Source: an uncultured Bacteroidota bacterium (lineage in GTDB: Bacteria; Bacteroidota; Bacteroidia; Bacteroidales; UBA12481). Taken from it: a stretch of 46,198 nucleotides of DNA. The notes beneath the pieces are model-generated. The model saw only the letters and a program-made list of their open reading frames with translations. It was not told the origin of the DNA and searched no databases. How positions within the stretch are numbered: the first letter of the stretch is position 1; every line of letters begins with the position of its first letter. A program made the translations under genes and the position numbers. This document shows, piece after piece, positions 1-9,888 of the stretch. Location: the NCBI GenBank assembly GCA_903919925.1, contig CAIXKO010000530.1, forward strand, positions 1 to 46,198, in the 5' to 3' direction.

Positions 1-1170
1 GGCATTATGTCCTGGAGAACCATCCTGCAGCATGTAATCCGGGTACGGTGGATCAGCAAATTCAAATTGTGGTTCGGCTTGAATGGAATTCATCTCCACA
101 CTTTGGGCCGTTTGCAAAGCAGCCAGACTGTAATAGGAGTTAGGCGTGAACGCCTGGGTGCTCAGTAAATACGTGACCGAAGTGTTTGCCCGGTAGAAGA
201 GGTTGTAATCGCTATGATAGGAAGCTGGTACTCCTTGGGTATTGAAGCGGATATCCCAGAGTAAACCGTTTGGCGTATTATGGCGGTTGGCCAGGATATT
301 GTTGAATGCATGAAAAGTATTAAGAGTTAAGGCTTTGACAAGGGTACTGACGGTGGAGACGTTGGAAGAAATCGTGTTGTTTTCCAGCGTAAGATCAAGC
401 ACGGAGCCGTTGCAATAAATGGCAGGTAGGGTAGCGGATCCCTGATCTACGAACAGGGAATTCTTGATGGATACGGCGCCAGCCACCGATCCTGAAACAA
501 ACACTCCATCCCCAGTTCCCCCGGTGAATGTGCACCGGTTAATGACGCTGGTTCCGGATATCATTTTGAGGTAAACAGCCGCTGTAACCCCACCAAAGAA
601 GTAAGAATCTTCAATGATAATCGAAGCAATATTGTAGGTGTCAACTGCCCGGTCTGTTGAAAACCCCGATACGTTATTGAAACTGCAATTTCGGATAATA
701 ACATTCTTGGCTGGGTTGAACTGGGCCAGGATATTGGCCGAGGCATTGACATTGATGGTCACACCAATCAGGGTGACATTCGAGGTTGCTCTTCCGCAGC
801 GGATCGCTTTGTTCCCGGACCCGGTGATCAAACAGTTACTGATGATGTAATCAGAATCAGCATAGGTGTTATTGAAGTACAGAGCACCATTGACAAAATT
901 CTGAATGTGGAATCCAATGAATTCGATATTGTGTTTGGCCGTTCCCCCAAAAGTTATAGCAGTAGCCCCGGCTCCGTCAATGACCGATGTGTCAGGGGTT
1001 TGTATGGTGAGCTTGAAGGTGGAACAGTTGCCGCTATAGGTGAACCCGGCAATTCCGGAGGATTCACCGGTAACCTCGATGGTATAATTCTGAGTCAGGG
1101 TGGCGGGTAATCCGGCAATGGCCAGGGCAAGGGTTGCGTACGTTGCATCGGTTGTGATATTCTTAATCAT
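1..1170 (-). CDS. Right-handed parallel beta-helix protein, phage-associated (truncated by window edge)
   Basis: Reverse-strand reading frame open from ATG at 1170 to the window edge (MIKNITTDATYATLALAIAGLPATLTQNYTIEVTGE...NNTYADSDYIISNCLITGSGNKAIRCG...), with the repetitive N/I/S-rich pattern of beta-helix proteins. Start overlaps the stop of 1167..1718. Confidence 0.75.
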   Translation of the reverse strand, partial: MIKNITTDATYATLALAIAGLPATLTQNYTIEVTGESSGIAGFTYSGNCSTFKLTIQTPDTSVIDGAGATAITFGGTAKHNIEFIGFHIQNFVNGALYFNNTYADSDYIISNCLITGSGNKAIRCGRATSNVTLIGVTINVNASANILAQFNPAKNVIIRNCSFNNVSGFSTDRAVDTYNIASIIIEDSYFFGGVTAAVYLKMISGTSVINRCTFTGGTGDGVFVSGSVAGAVSIKNSLFVDQGSATLPAIYCNGSVLDLTLENNTISSNVSTVSTLVKALTLNTFHAFNNILANRHNTPNGLLWDIRFNTQGVPASYHSDYNLFYRANTSVTYLLSTQAFTPNSYYSLAALQTAQSVEMNSIQAEPQFEFADPPYPDYMLQDGSPGHNA

Positions 1171-1718
1171 GGGAGTTGCGGTTTATTGAGTAACAGGATT
1201 TCTTTAACGTAAAAGGGTATCTGAGATTTGTACTGGATCATCATGAATTCGAACGATGCCGGGGCATCCAATACGAATTCAACGAGTTGCAGCTCACCGG
1301 TTAGGGTAGTGTCATAAGTGCCAAGATATTCGTCGGTATCGCTGACCACACGAATTTCCAGAGGACTGCCTGGTTCTGCAACCGAGGGCGCTATCAACCG
1401 GAGTAAAAATCCGTTCACCACGGATGCCTGGGGGATATAATATTCATTTAAGTAACAGAAGTACAGGGAGGAATGAGCGAACTGTAATCCATAAAACCCG
1501 GGGAAATTATCACGGGGCAGTGCCGTTGCATTGATCACATTGATATTGGTTATGGTTCCCCCGGTGTTTCCTTCTCCACCAGAAACCACCCCGTTTGATG
1601 AATCCAATATGTCATGCAGGAACTCCTGAATAGCCACACCATCAATCGACCGTTCATGATTTTCATGAATCCGGTCGGTGATCATATTCTTGAGAACCTG
1701 TATGCTATACTTGGTCAT
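1167..1718 (-). CDS. Hypothetical phage tail-region protein
   Basis: Intact ORF tightly packed between other minus-strand phage genes. Confidence 0.6.
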   Translation of the reverse strand: MTKYSIQVLKNMITDRIHENHERSIDGVAIQEFLHDILDSSNGVVSGGEGNTGGTITNINVINATALPRDNFPGFYGLQFAHSSLYFCYLNEYYIPQASVVNGFLLRLIAPSVAEPGSPLEIRVVSDTDEYLGTYDTTLTGELQLVEFVLDAPASFEFMMIQYKSQIPFYVKEILLLNKPQLP

Positions 1719-1720
1719 GG

Positions 1721-3313
1721 TTACTCGTTCGGGAAGTCGTCGTTAAAATCATCGGTAAACTCAGCCGTAACGATTTCGCGCGAGTAAAATTCGCTAACGT
1801 AGGACCGCCGGTATTCGAATTCCAGGTAGTACAGTTCTTCCTTATCCGCCCGGTGACGCGCCTGTGTGGTAGTCACCACAACCGGAACCAGCTTGTTTAC
1901 ATTAATGAGAAAAACCTGATGGGAAAGAAAGAAATCCCGCAGCCAGGAAATTTCCTCTCGGGTTCGCCATCCGGTATTGGCTTTATATACCATCGATTCA
2001 CTGACAAATCCGGTAGCGTTTTCGTGGTCCATCTCCGTAAAATCGGCGGAGAGGATCTTACTGATGGAAACCCTGTCATAATCGAGAGTATCTTCCTGGT
2101 CACCGGTGGTGCGAAGCGTATCGAATCCTCCCAGGGAATTTCGGAACAGAAAATACCGCTGGTTCTCCTGGAATGTCCGGTCAATATGATAGGTGCGGAT
2201 TTCGCTGATTCTTTCCGACTGGTATTCGATCCAGACTTTAAAATAATCAATGTTTTCGGGGTCACTGCTCGATGCTTTAATGATGGTTGGGGAAACAGTC
2301 AGTTCCACAACCCCTTTATTCGGTGGTAGGTCAATCGCGGAAAAGGGCACCGACAAATCACTGGTTCCATCGAGAAAATAGAAATCCATTCGATAGGAGA
2401 GCCGGGTCATTTCCGTCTGACAGAAAAAGAATAGTTTCTCCACCTGGTTGATGGATACCCATTTTTCTTTGGGCTGCCAGGTTAAGAAGTACATGTTGTA
2501 GGTCAATTTGAGCCAGAAGCTGGAACCCTGACGGTTGTAAATGGCTTCCTGTGATTTGGATACTCCGCCGACCAATGCATAAAAGGACTGAGATTGAGTA
2601 ACCACACAAGGTACTATTGGGCTGCCGTATTGCTCATAATACTGGATACGATACTCGGCTGAGGAGTGGGGTCTAAGATCCATGAAATAGAGGCTGGTGA
2701 TCTCCGGCCATTGGAATTCCGGATAAACGTGATCGGCGAAAAGCGTGTGGATATCAAAATGGGCATCTCCGGATTCATTCACCGGATGGATATCCTCGCC
2801 AATGAGATCCCAGGCTAAACCATTTTTGATCAATAATTGAAGTCCGATCTTGTAGAATTTCCTATTGCTTCCAAAAACGCCGGTAACTGTTGACGAGGTT
2901 GGCGGAGTTTCCGCATTCCAGTCGAAAGTAACAGAAGGCGTTCCAACGTTTAAGGTTTTCCCGTACATCAGGATGGATGATCCGCTTACTACCATGGCCC
3001 AATCCCGGTTGATGAAATAATTGCCGAGCATGTATTCGGAAACCAGTTGCACCCAATCGTTCAGATCGGGTATCACGGTTGCATCTGGTATCTGTGAACC
3101 GGAATTATCCGGATCGGGTTTACAAGTTAGCGTCAGGTTAACGGCACCCCAAACCAGCTGGATGGTCATATCCTCAGCTCCCTTGTTTGAAAAATAGAGG
3201 TTGAGCCGGCTTTGGACGGCTCCTGATTCGAGCGTATTATCCGAATGGACAGTAAACCGGATCGGGTTTCCGGTTAGCGAAACAAGGGGTGGAGTTTTGG
3301 TTACGGTAAGCAT
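1721..3313 (-). CDS. Hypothetical phage tail/structural protein (530 aa)
   Basis: Long intact ORF downstream of the tape measure and lysis genes. Confidence 0.6.
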   Translation of the reverse strand: MLTVTKTPPLVSLTGNPIRFTVHSDNTLESGAVQSRLNLYFSNKGAEDMTIQLVWGAVNLTLTCKPDPDNSGSQIPDATVIPDLNDWVQLVSEYMLGNYFINRDWAMVVSGSSILMYGKTLNVGTPSVTFDWNAETPPTSSTVTGVFGSNRKFYKIGLQLLIKNGLAWDLIGEDIHPVNESGDAHFDIHTLFADHVYPEFQWPEITSLYFMDLRPHSSAEYRIQYYEQYGSPIVPCVVTQSQSFYALVGGVSKSQEAIYNRQGSSFWLKLTYNMYFLTWQPKEKWVSINQVEKLFFFCQTEMTRLSYRMDFYFLDGTSDLSVPFSAIDLPPNKGVVELTVSPTIIKASSSDPENIDYFKVWIEYQSERISEIRTYHIDRTFQENQRYFLFRNSLGGFDTLRTTGDQEDTLDYDRVSISKILSADFTEMDHENATGFVSESMVYKANTGWRTREEISWLRDFFLSHQVFLINVNKLVPVVVTTTQARHRADKEELYYLEFEYRRSYVSEFYSREIVTAEFTDDFNDDFPNE

Positions 3314-3370
3314 TGCTGAGATATTGAATCAATTTTAACTGAGGAGTTTGGGAAAATAGAGAACAGCTAA

Positions 3371-3406
3371 AAAGCCGTAACTACTTGGTTATTTCGCTAC
3401 GGCTTT
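3371..3406 (-). terminator. Hairpin, possible terminator, between two phage genes
   Basis: AAAGCCGTA (3371-3379) / TACGGCTTT (3398-3406) perfect 9-bp inverted repeat in the 3314-3433 intergenic gap; minus-strand product continues TTTTTAG. Confidence 0.55.
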
Positions 3407-3433
3407 GGGGAACCTTGAGTAGAGCAGATTTCG

Positions 3434-3622
3434 TTAGCCAGGATCAAGGTCCGGCTTGGTTACCGGATCCTCGACAGGCGGTTCTATCGGGGGTTTGACT
3501 TCCTTCTTGGTTCTGAATTCCCGAACAATCCGGATTCCCCACCTGGCCACCTCATAAACCATGGGTCCGACATTAATGAGGTACTTTAAAAAAACGGGAA
3601 TGTATTTCAGGAACTTCCACAT
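3434..3622 (-). CDS. Small protein with N-terminal hydrophobic segment and Pro-rich tail
   Basis: 62-aa ORF MWKFLKYIPVFLKYLINVGPMVYEVARWGIRIVREF..., adjacent to lysis genes. Confidence 0.5.
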   Translation of the reverse strand: MWKFLKYIPVFLKYLINVGPMVYEVARWGIRIVREFRTKKEVKPPIEPPVEDPVTKPDLDPG

Positions 3623-3624
3623 GG

Positions 3625-3975
3625 CTACGCGGCTTTAATGATCGCTGCCAATTCAATACCATCCCCTACCAATTCGGATATGGTAATAGCGGTTTTAAAT
3701 GATTGCATGACAATCGCTTTAGCTTTAACGCTATTGACCTGAAGCCTTTCCGAAACGTAGGCCAGGATTTCTGCTTCATCGGCCTCGTCCATATCCTCGA
3801 ATTCAGTATAAAACTGTTTTGCGGCTCCGATGGCTTTTGGAACCTGGATCACGTTATCGATGAACAGGAATGAATCAGTGATCTGAAACTTTCCGTCAGC
3901 CATTGCTTTCTGAGCATCGGCCACAAAGTCCAGCACGAATGCCAGAATGATTTTGATGTTTAAAGTGCCTTCCAT
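3625..3975 (-). CDS. Hypothetical phage protein
   Basis: 116-aa ORF in a tightly packed operon. Confidence 0.55.
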   Translation of the reverse strand: MEGTLNIKIILAFVLDFVADAQKAMADGKFQITDSFLFIDNVIQVPKAIGAAKQFYTEFEDMDEADEAEILAYVSERLQVNSVKAKAIVMQSFKTAITISELVGDGIELAAIIKAA

Positions 3976-3984
3976 GATGTTGAA

Positions 3985-4410
3985 TTATTTATAGGGTACG
4001 ATTAATAATGAATCCATATTGGTGAACCGGCAGTCAATGTGCGTCCAGGTTGGGGTGCCGCCTTCGATGGTGGTAAGTCCGGATGCCCGGAACAGTTCAA
4101 AATTCTTGATGATATCCGCCCGGATTTCCATCGGTGACATTCCCTGGATGCGAAAGTCAATGGCCCGGCCATGACGGTGCTGTGAATTTTCTGCCCCGAT
4201 GGTGCAGGCATTATCCCGGAATCCGGAGTATTGAAAGGTTCCTCCGGAGAGGTAATTGTTGATCGTGATCGGCTTCCCGAACCGATCCCGGATAAACTGT
4301 GCCATCTGAACAATCTTGGGATCGATGAACCAGATCGATTTCTCGCCGAAATGCTCATAGATAGCCGGCGGTACGAATTCCTGAATGGAAAAATTCTTGC
4401 TAATCTTCAT
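3985..4410 (-). CDS. Peptidase M15-like (D-Ala-D-Ala carboxypeptidase fold) endolysin
   Basis: FSIQEFVPP...FIRDRFGKPITINNYLSGGTFQYSGFR...SQHRHGRAIDFRIQGM...THIDCRF: M15_3-type zinc-ligand pattern (H..xxxxxD...H.D). Confidence 0.8.
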   Translation of the reverse strand: MKISKNFSIQEFVPPAIYEHFGEKSIWFIDPKIVQMAQFIRDRFGKPITINNYLSGGTFQYSGFRDNACTIGAENSQHRHGRAIDFRIQGMSPMEIRADIIKNFELFRASGLTTIEGGTPTWTHIDCRFTNMDSLLIVPYK

Positions 4411-4714
4411 TGAGTTTGAGCTTTAGAGAGATTACTGCGATTTCCGTGATGTTCTTATGAATGGCACGGGTTTGGTCTTCCAACCGGTCATCAATGCTTT
4501 TACACCGGTGGTCGCAATGTTTTTGGATTTCATCGACCGTGGCTTTGGTGCCGGCGAACAGGATTTTGAGATTGTTGAGTGCTTCGGTTAGTGCATCTGT
4601 TGATCGGATCCATTTTTGAATCCAGAATCCGATGATTCCCAGCAGGAACAGGATCAGGAATCCTGCAATGGAAAGTAGAAGTTCGATCAGATGCAATTGC
4701 CCAGCGTCAATCAT
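4400..4714 (-). CDS. Small single-TM protein, holin/lysis-accessory-like
   Basis: N-terminal TM segment (LLLSIAGFLILFLLGIIGFWIQKWI) followed by coiled coil; directly upstream of the M15 gene and overlapping it. Confidence 0.5.
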   Translation of the reverse strand: MIDAGQLHLIELLLSIAGFLILFLLGIIGFWIQKWIRSTDALTEALNNLKILFAGTKATVDEIQKHCDHRCKSIDDRLEDQTRAIHKNITEIAVISLKLKLNED

Positions 4715-4784
4715 GAGTTCCGGTTTATTGGCTGAAAGTAGGAGTACCCGGACTGACGAAAAAGGACAGATTATTGGCCAGATT

Positions 4785-7700
4785 TTAGGACAAAGTGGTT
4801 TTCGTTTTTATGAAATCAAACTCTGCCTGGGTCTCCCGGATGGAAGCAAAACTGACCGTCCCCGGCTTCTCATGTGCAAGGATCACCTGCCTCATCATCT
4901 GCATGTTCGCCTGAAGCAGAGCTGTTATCTGCATGGCCGACTGCTGACTGGTTCCCCCGAGGTCGGGGTACATTCCCCCGGCATATTGGTTTACCCTGGC
5001 AGCGTTAATTGCACCTAGTATTTCAGGGAAATTGGCTTTGATATTCCGGGTGGTGGGCCCATCGATCACGATCTCCGGTTCACGCTCCGAGAAAAGACCG
5101 AGAGTCGGTTTTGAATAGTAGCCGGTCTTGACATTACCCAACAGGGAAGCCTGGTAGGTTCGTCCATCATTTGCTCCGATAACCGGGTATTTCCCTTTTG
5201 CAAATTGCTGGGATTGGATCAGCGCGACGCTGGCTCCAGTCCTGAGAATTGCTGCGCCGGTCAGGAAAGCACGCAGTGTTTGAGTCAGATCGGCATTTAC
5301 TCCCGCATTGGAGTTCACCCTGGCCACTTCCATTACGCCCTCGATAATTGTTTGGGCAATGGCGATTTTCTGCTGACGTTGAGCATATTTTTTTTCAATG
5401 GCTGCTTTTTGTTTGTCGGTAAGCCCGGCAGCTGCAAGCTCCCGGTTCTTGGATGCCTCATACATAGTGGTAACGGCATCCATGATGGTATTGGCTCCGC
5501 GAGCCCAATCCTCCATTTGCTGAAACTGCTTTTCTGCCACTTGCTGATCCAGGGCTTTGATTTTGTCAGTGTATTCGGTATAGCCGATCAGTTTGTCGTC
5601 CAATTCTTTCTTGAGTTTAGCCTTCTGACCTTCATAAGTTTTCTCCATCCAGTAATCCAGTTCCAATTGCTGCTGGACATACCAGTCTGGTAACTTGGCG
5701 TTTTCACCGGCTTCCTTCAGATATTTCTTGCTGTCCTCATCCCATTTTTCATAGAATTTGTCATACTCTTCATATAACTGCTTCGAAGCCTCAGCAGTTT
5801 TTTTCTGTCCCGCTTCCCTGGCAGCGATAATGACATCCTGGATCTTTTCTTCTTCGTCTGCCGTACTTTGACCGTGTTCCTTAAGCCGATCTATGGAGGC
5901 ATTCAGGTAACGGACCTCTTCGGTATCCAATTTTTCGAGGTAAACGTCTTTATCATCAATGCCTTTAGCATACTGAGCTTTAATGATAGCGTTCTGGTTT
6001 TTGTGGAATTGCTCAATATCCTTAAGAGCCTCAGCACGTTTGAACTTTTCTTCATCCCCACCATCGAGGTTGGACCCACGGGCTTTCTTTAGCTCCGCAT
6101 CAACAGCAGCAACCTTTTTCTGCAGCCGGATATATTCCGTTGTTCCGATTTTGGCATTATTCAGGGCCAGGGTGTACCGATCCAACTTTTCCTCCATCAT
6201 CACAATGGACTCAGTACCGATTTTGTCGCCGGTGGCTTCTGCCGTAAGGATATCGGTGAGTGTTAGCTTTTGATCCTTTAAAGACTTTATCATGTCTCCT
6301 GATTTCCCCAGGGCAACATCAATATCCGCAACCGCTTTCAGGCCATTGGCTCGTGCCTTTTCGAGTTTACCGGAATTGCTCCAGGTGGTGAGGAATTGCC
6401 AGGCATTGAGTTGGGTGTTATCCGCTCGAAGTTCACCCCGTTTGGATTTTTGAAGGTCATAATTTGCCTCGGCCAGTTTTATTGTCGCATCCAGCTGCTG
6501 CGCTAGTTCCCGTTTCTGATCCACTGACATCCGGTTCAGTTTATCCTGATCTTCGGATAGCATGTCATACGATGCACTAAGTTCCTGATTGCTGGTTGTT
6601 AAGGAATCAACCAGTTCCTTTTTGCGCGCCTCCATGGCGATGGCTTCCTTACTGTTACGGGCATAGATCATTGAAGCTGCGATCAGAGCCGTGATCCCGG
6701 CAATAACCAAACCGACCGGATTAGCCGCCTGGGCTGCATTCAGGAGCCACTGGGTTACAACGGCTGCTTTTTGAATGATGGTTAGTTTTGCTATTTGAGC
6801 AGTCTGGGCCTCGGTCATGAGGATTTGAAGAGCAGTAGATTTAATCGTCAGCAGGTCGGCAGTACGTTTCCATGCGGACACTGCGATATGAGCAATCAAT
6901 GCTCCATTGTAAGCCAGGACTGCTCCAACAAGAGAAACAATCAGCACCCGGTTATCGCTGATAATTTTAGGGAGCGCCATCATGGTCCGGAGGAAAATAT
7001 TAAGAGCGTTGGTGGAGAAGATCATGGCCGGGGCCAGCTTTTCACCCACCTCAATATACATGAGGGTGACTTTGTTTTTTGCCTGGGCCAGCTTTGCGGC
7101 CATGTTATCGGTATTCTTCCCGGCCTGTTCAAAGGCAACCTTGGTTCCGGTAACCCCTTCGGTAAACCGGTTGATGGCATCCCGGTTCATCACCAACACT
7201 TCGCCCATTTTAGCCTGATGCACCCCAAATATTTTAACGGCTGATTCTCCGCTCTTGTAACGGGCGCTGAGTTCATCAATTGCACGGTTGATATCAAAAA
7301 CCCCTTCTTTGAACCCGATGCCGCGTTTTCTCATTTCCAGAAATACCCGGTCCAACGCGGTTCCTGCCACTTCGGCCATCTGGAATTTTGGAGCAATTCC
7401 TTCGATGATCCCGGTCATCTGTTCGATGCTGATACCCATCAGGTTGGCGGTGGTACCTGATTTTTCAAGTACCTCCGTGAGGTAAGGGATCTCCCCGGCA
7501 CCGACCAGGGCGCCTGCTCCCAGGACGTTAATAATCCGGTTGACTTCCGACGCTCCAAGATTAAACTGGTTCATCGTGGTGGTGAGGGCCAGTGTGGCGG
7601 GTTCGAGTTTGGATTTGGCAGCTTCCGAAAGCACGATTGCTGCTTCCGTGACTTTTGCTAGGGCTTCCTTGTTTTTCAGCAGCTCCGGTCGCTGGGATCC

Positions 7701-8207
7701 TATCTTGGTGTATGCATCCACAATATCGGTGGCCGATTGTTTGATCCGGACTCCGGTTTCGGTGATGGATACCGAGGAATCTTTCGCTTTCTGACCGAGC
7801 CATTGCAGGGAACGTCCGGTCAAGCCTGTGAGGGCCGAAAGATTATCCAGGCGTTCCTCCATCAGCATTGAGGCTTCCGTGGTTTTCCGGAATGCCATCA
7901 CAATACCAACAATGGTGGCTATCGCAGCTACCCCGACTGCCTGGAAGCGATTGAACCAATCGCCCATGGCGCCCATGGTTTCTTTCCAGGAGCGGTTCAT
8001 GTTTTTCAATTGCAGGGAATGCTCGTTCAAAATTCCTTTCAGAGACCGGATCTTTTCCCCGTGAGCCACGTATTCTTTAGAACCAACGATCATCTTGGCC
8101 TGTTCATTCACCAAAAGCTGCATCTCGGCACGGATACTTTTGATATCGTTATTGATCTGCTTGCCATTGATATACAAGTAAATCTCCCGGGTGTATTCTC
8201 TGGCCAT
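4785..8207 (-). CDS. Phage tail tape measure protein (TP901-like)
   Basis: 1140 aa; N-terminal coiled coil; LTGLTGRSLQWLGQKAKDSS..., central TM-rich segment, Ala/Lys-rich coiled-coil C-terminus. Confidence 0.88.
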   Translation of the reverse strand: MAREYTREIYLYINGKQINNDIKSIRAEMQLLVNEQAKMIVGSKEYVAHGEKIRSLKGILNEHSLQLKNMNRSWKETMGAMGDWFNRFQAVGVAAIATIVGIVMAFRKTTEASMLMEERLDNLSALTGLTGRSLQWLGQKAKDSSVSITETGVRIKQSATDIVDAYTKIGSQRPELLKNKEALAKVTEAAIVLSEAAKSKLEPATLALTTTMNQFNLGASEVNRIINVLGAGALVGAGEIPYLTEVLEKSGTTANLMGISIEQMTGIIEGIAPKFQMAEVAGTALDRVFLEMRKRGIGFKEGVFDINRAIDELSARYKSGESAVKIFGVHQAKMGEVLVMNRDAINRFTEGVTGTKVAFEQAGKNTDNMAAKLAQAKNKVTLMYIEVGEKLAPAMIFSTNALNIFLRTMMALPKIISDNRVLIVSLVGAVLAYNGALIAHIAVSAWKRTADLLTIKSTALQILMTEAQTAQIAKLTIIQKAAVVTQWLLNAAQAANPVGLVIAGITALIAASMIYARNSKEAIAMEARKKELVDSLTTSNQELSASYDMLSEDQDKLNRMSVDQKRELAQQLDATIKLAEANYDLQKSKRGELRADNTQLNAWQFLTTWSNSGKLEKARANGLKAVADIDVALGKSGDMIKSLKDQKLTLTDILTAEATGDKIGTESIVMMEEKLDRYTLALNNAKIGTTEYIRLQKKVAAVDAELKKARGSNLDGGDEEKFKRAEALKDIEQFHKNQNAIIKAQYAKGIDDKDVYLEKLDTEEVRYLNASIDRLKEHGQSTADEEEKIQDVIIAAREAGQKKTAEASKQLYEEYDKFYEKWDEDSKKYLKEAGENAKLPDWYVQQQLELDYWMEKTYEGQKAKLKKELDDKLIGYTEYTDKIKALDQQVAEKQFQQMEDWARGANTIMDAVTTMYEASKNRELAAAGLTDKQKAAIEKKYAQRQQKIAIAQTIIEGVMEVARVNSNAGVNADLTQTLRAFLTGAAILRTGASVALIQSQQFAKGKYPVIGANDGRTYQASLLGNVKTGYYSKPTLGLFSEREPEIVIDGPTTRNIKANFPEILGAINAARVNQYAGGMYPDLGGTSQQSAMQITALLQANMQMMRQVILAHEKPGTVSFASIRETQAEFDFIKTKTTLS

Positions 8208-8674
8208 CAGGTATTGAGTTTGAGATTTTTAACATCGAAAATCTGATCCGCTTTAGTTTTGGCAATAATGTCGGCCAGCATTGGAATTGATTTTGTGAAA
8301 ACCGGATTGAACCATTCTTTTGGGTGGCGTTTGAGTGGTCCCTGAACCGGATGAATAAAAGAATTTTGAGGGGTGTTCGCGGAATGGCCTTTGGTATCCT
8401 TTCGTTTTCCTCTTACCACGGTTCCGGCCACCATGATATATCCCCGGCCAACACCTTTATGAAAAAAGACTCCATGCCTGAGGAAGTTGAATATCACAGC
8501 TTCTGTTTCTCCGTAGTCCTTTTTGGTTTTGTACTGCAGCCGGGTCATCAGTTCCTTCTTCCCTTTCATGGACAGCCGGGCAACACTGCTCTTGAGCATA
8601 TTGCGGGTCTTGAATCCCCACTGATCGATCAGGGCATTGTAAGAGGCTGTTTCAGCCGTTGACATCTGAGTCAT
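8207..8674 (-). CDS. Tail-completion / HK97 gp10-like protein
   Basis: 155-aa ORF immediately upstream of the tape measure; basic with a FFHKGVGRGYI segment; position typical of tail-completion proteins. Confidence 0.45.
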   Translation of the reverse strand: MTQMSTAETASYNALIDQWGFKTRNMLKSSVARLSMKGKKELMTRLQYKTKKDYGETEAVIFNFLRHGVFFHKGVGRGYIMVAGTVVRGKRKDTKGHSANTPQNSFIHPVQGPLKRHPKEWFNPVFTKSIPMLADIIAKTKADQIFDVKNLKLNT

Positions 8675-9167
8675 TCCAGGCCTCCGGATTTACATCGTTA
8701 TTAACAGGCCACGACAATTCGAAAGCGTACCGGAAGCCGTAATGAATCAGGTTCATGTCCGTGATGGGCGTTCCGGTGATGGTTTTCGCATGAAAATAGC
8801 CCAGGCAATCTGCCTTATGTTGACGCTTATCGGATAATATCCTGACCACCAATTCATCGCCGATCTCTTCCAGGGAATCCCATAGTTCATGGATCGCATC
8901 GAAATCGCCTTTGTCCTTTACGTGGCCAAGGAGCATGAATGCGCAATTAACCCTCTTTTGGAGGTTATCCGAATCGTGATCCACGAACTCGAAATCATAT
9001 CCTTCCAGGATGAGGGCCGGATAGTTCAGGTTTGACTTCATACCGGTCAACATTTCTTCGAGTTCAAAGCGAAAGAAATGTTTCTCCCCGATTTGGTGGT
9101 TGATCGCACTATGCTGGGTGGCCAGATTCTCAAAGTAGGAAACCAGTTCAGCGAATTTTGCCTTCAT
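8652..9167 (-). CDS. Hypothetical phage structural protein
   Basis: 171-aa ORF overlapping its neighbours in a phage operon. Confidence 0.5.
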   Translation of the reverse strand: MKAKFAELVSYFENLATQHSAINHQIGEKHFFRFELEEMLTGMKSNLNYPALILEGYDFEFVDHDSDNLQKRVNCAFMLLGHVKDKGDFDAIHELWDSLEEIGDELVVRILSDKRQHKADCLGYFHAKTITGTPITDMNLIHYGFRYAFELSWPVNNDVNPEAWNDSDVNG

Positions 9168-9888
9168 GTCTGTTGGTTTTGATGCGTTTATCGAGATACC
9201 GGAGTACCGTGGATATCGGAAGGTTGGCGTACTCGGCTTCCTTTACGATGTCGTCCCCAACGATGGCATCATATACATCGATCCAGGAAGATTTCTCTTT
9301 TTTAGTCTGGTCCATGGCTGGCTCGAATACGTTCGGGTATTGTTCCACGAACCACTGACGAATCAGATAATAATTGAGGATAATGGCCTCTTGCTCATCA
9401 GCCGGGAGACCCGCAATGATTGCCGAATTGGGTTTGATATCGGCTTCCCGGAATACTCCAGTGCGGTAATAGCAGGATATGAATTTTGCTAAGTACTCTT
9501 TGTCGCCGGTGGCGGCGTATTTCTCGAAATAGGTTTCAGCGAAGATGAAGGTTCCGAATGTTTCGTCCTTTAGCCTGGGCTGTGGGCGTGAGAACTTACC
9601 GATCGCAGGGAGAATGAATTTGTAGTAGGGGTCATGTGTTTCCAGAAACCCCAGAAGATTGATAATGCAGAACTTTTGGTAAGCAGAAAGTCTTTTGACC
9701 AGTCTCTTTTTGATATTCAGCATCGATGCAATCAATTCATCATCCGTGATGGTCTCCTGCATGACCCAGACGGCTGCGATTAACTGCTTTGCAGATAATT
9801 CGCTCCAATTATCCGGATGCTGGCAATTCAGCTTCCGGGAATACCGGAGCCATCTAACGGGGCAATATTCCAATGCAATCGGAGTCAT
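9148..9888 (-). CDS. Hypothetical phage protein
   Basis: 246-aa ORF overlapping neighbours on both sides. Confidence 0.5.
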   Translation of the reverse strand: MTPIALEYCPVRWLRYSRKLNCQHPDNWSELSAKQLIAAVWVMQETITDDELIASMLNIKKRLVKRLSAYQKFCIINLLGFLETHDPYYKFILPAIGKFSRPQPRLKDETFGTFIFAETYFEKYAATGDKEYLAKFISCYYRTGVFREADIKPNSAIIAGLPADEQEAIILNYYLIRQWFVEQYPNVFEPAMDQTKKEKSSWIDVYDAIVGDDIVKEAEYANLPISTVLRYLDKRIKTNRHEGKIR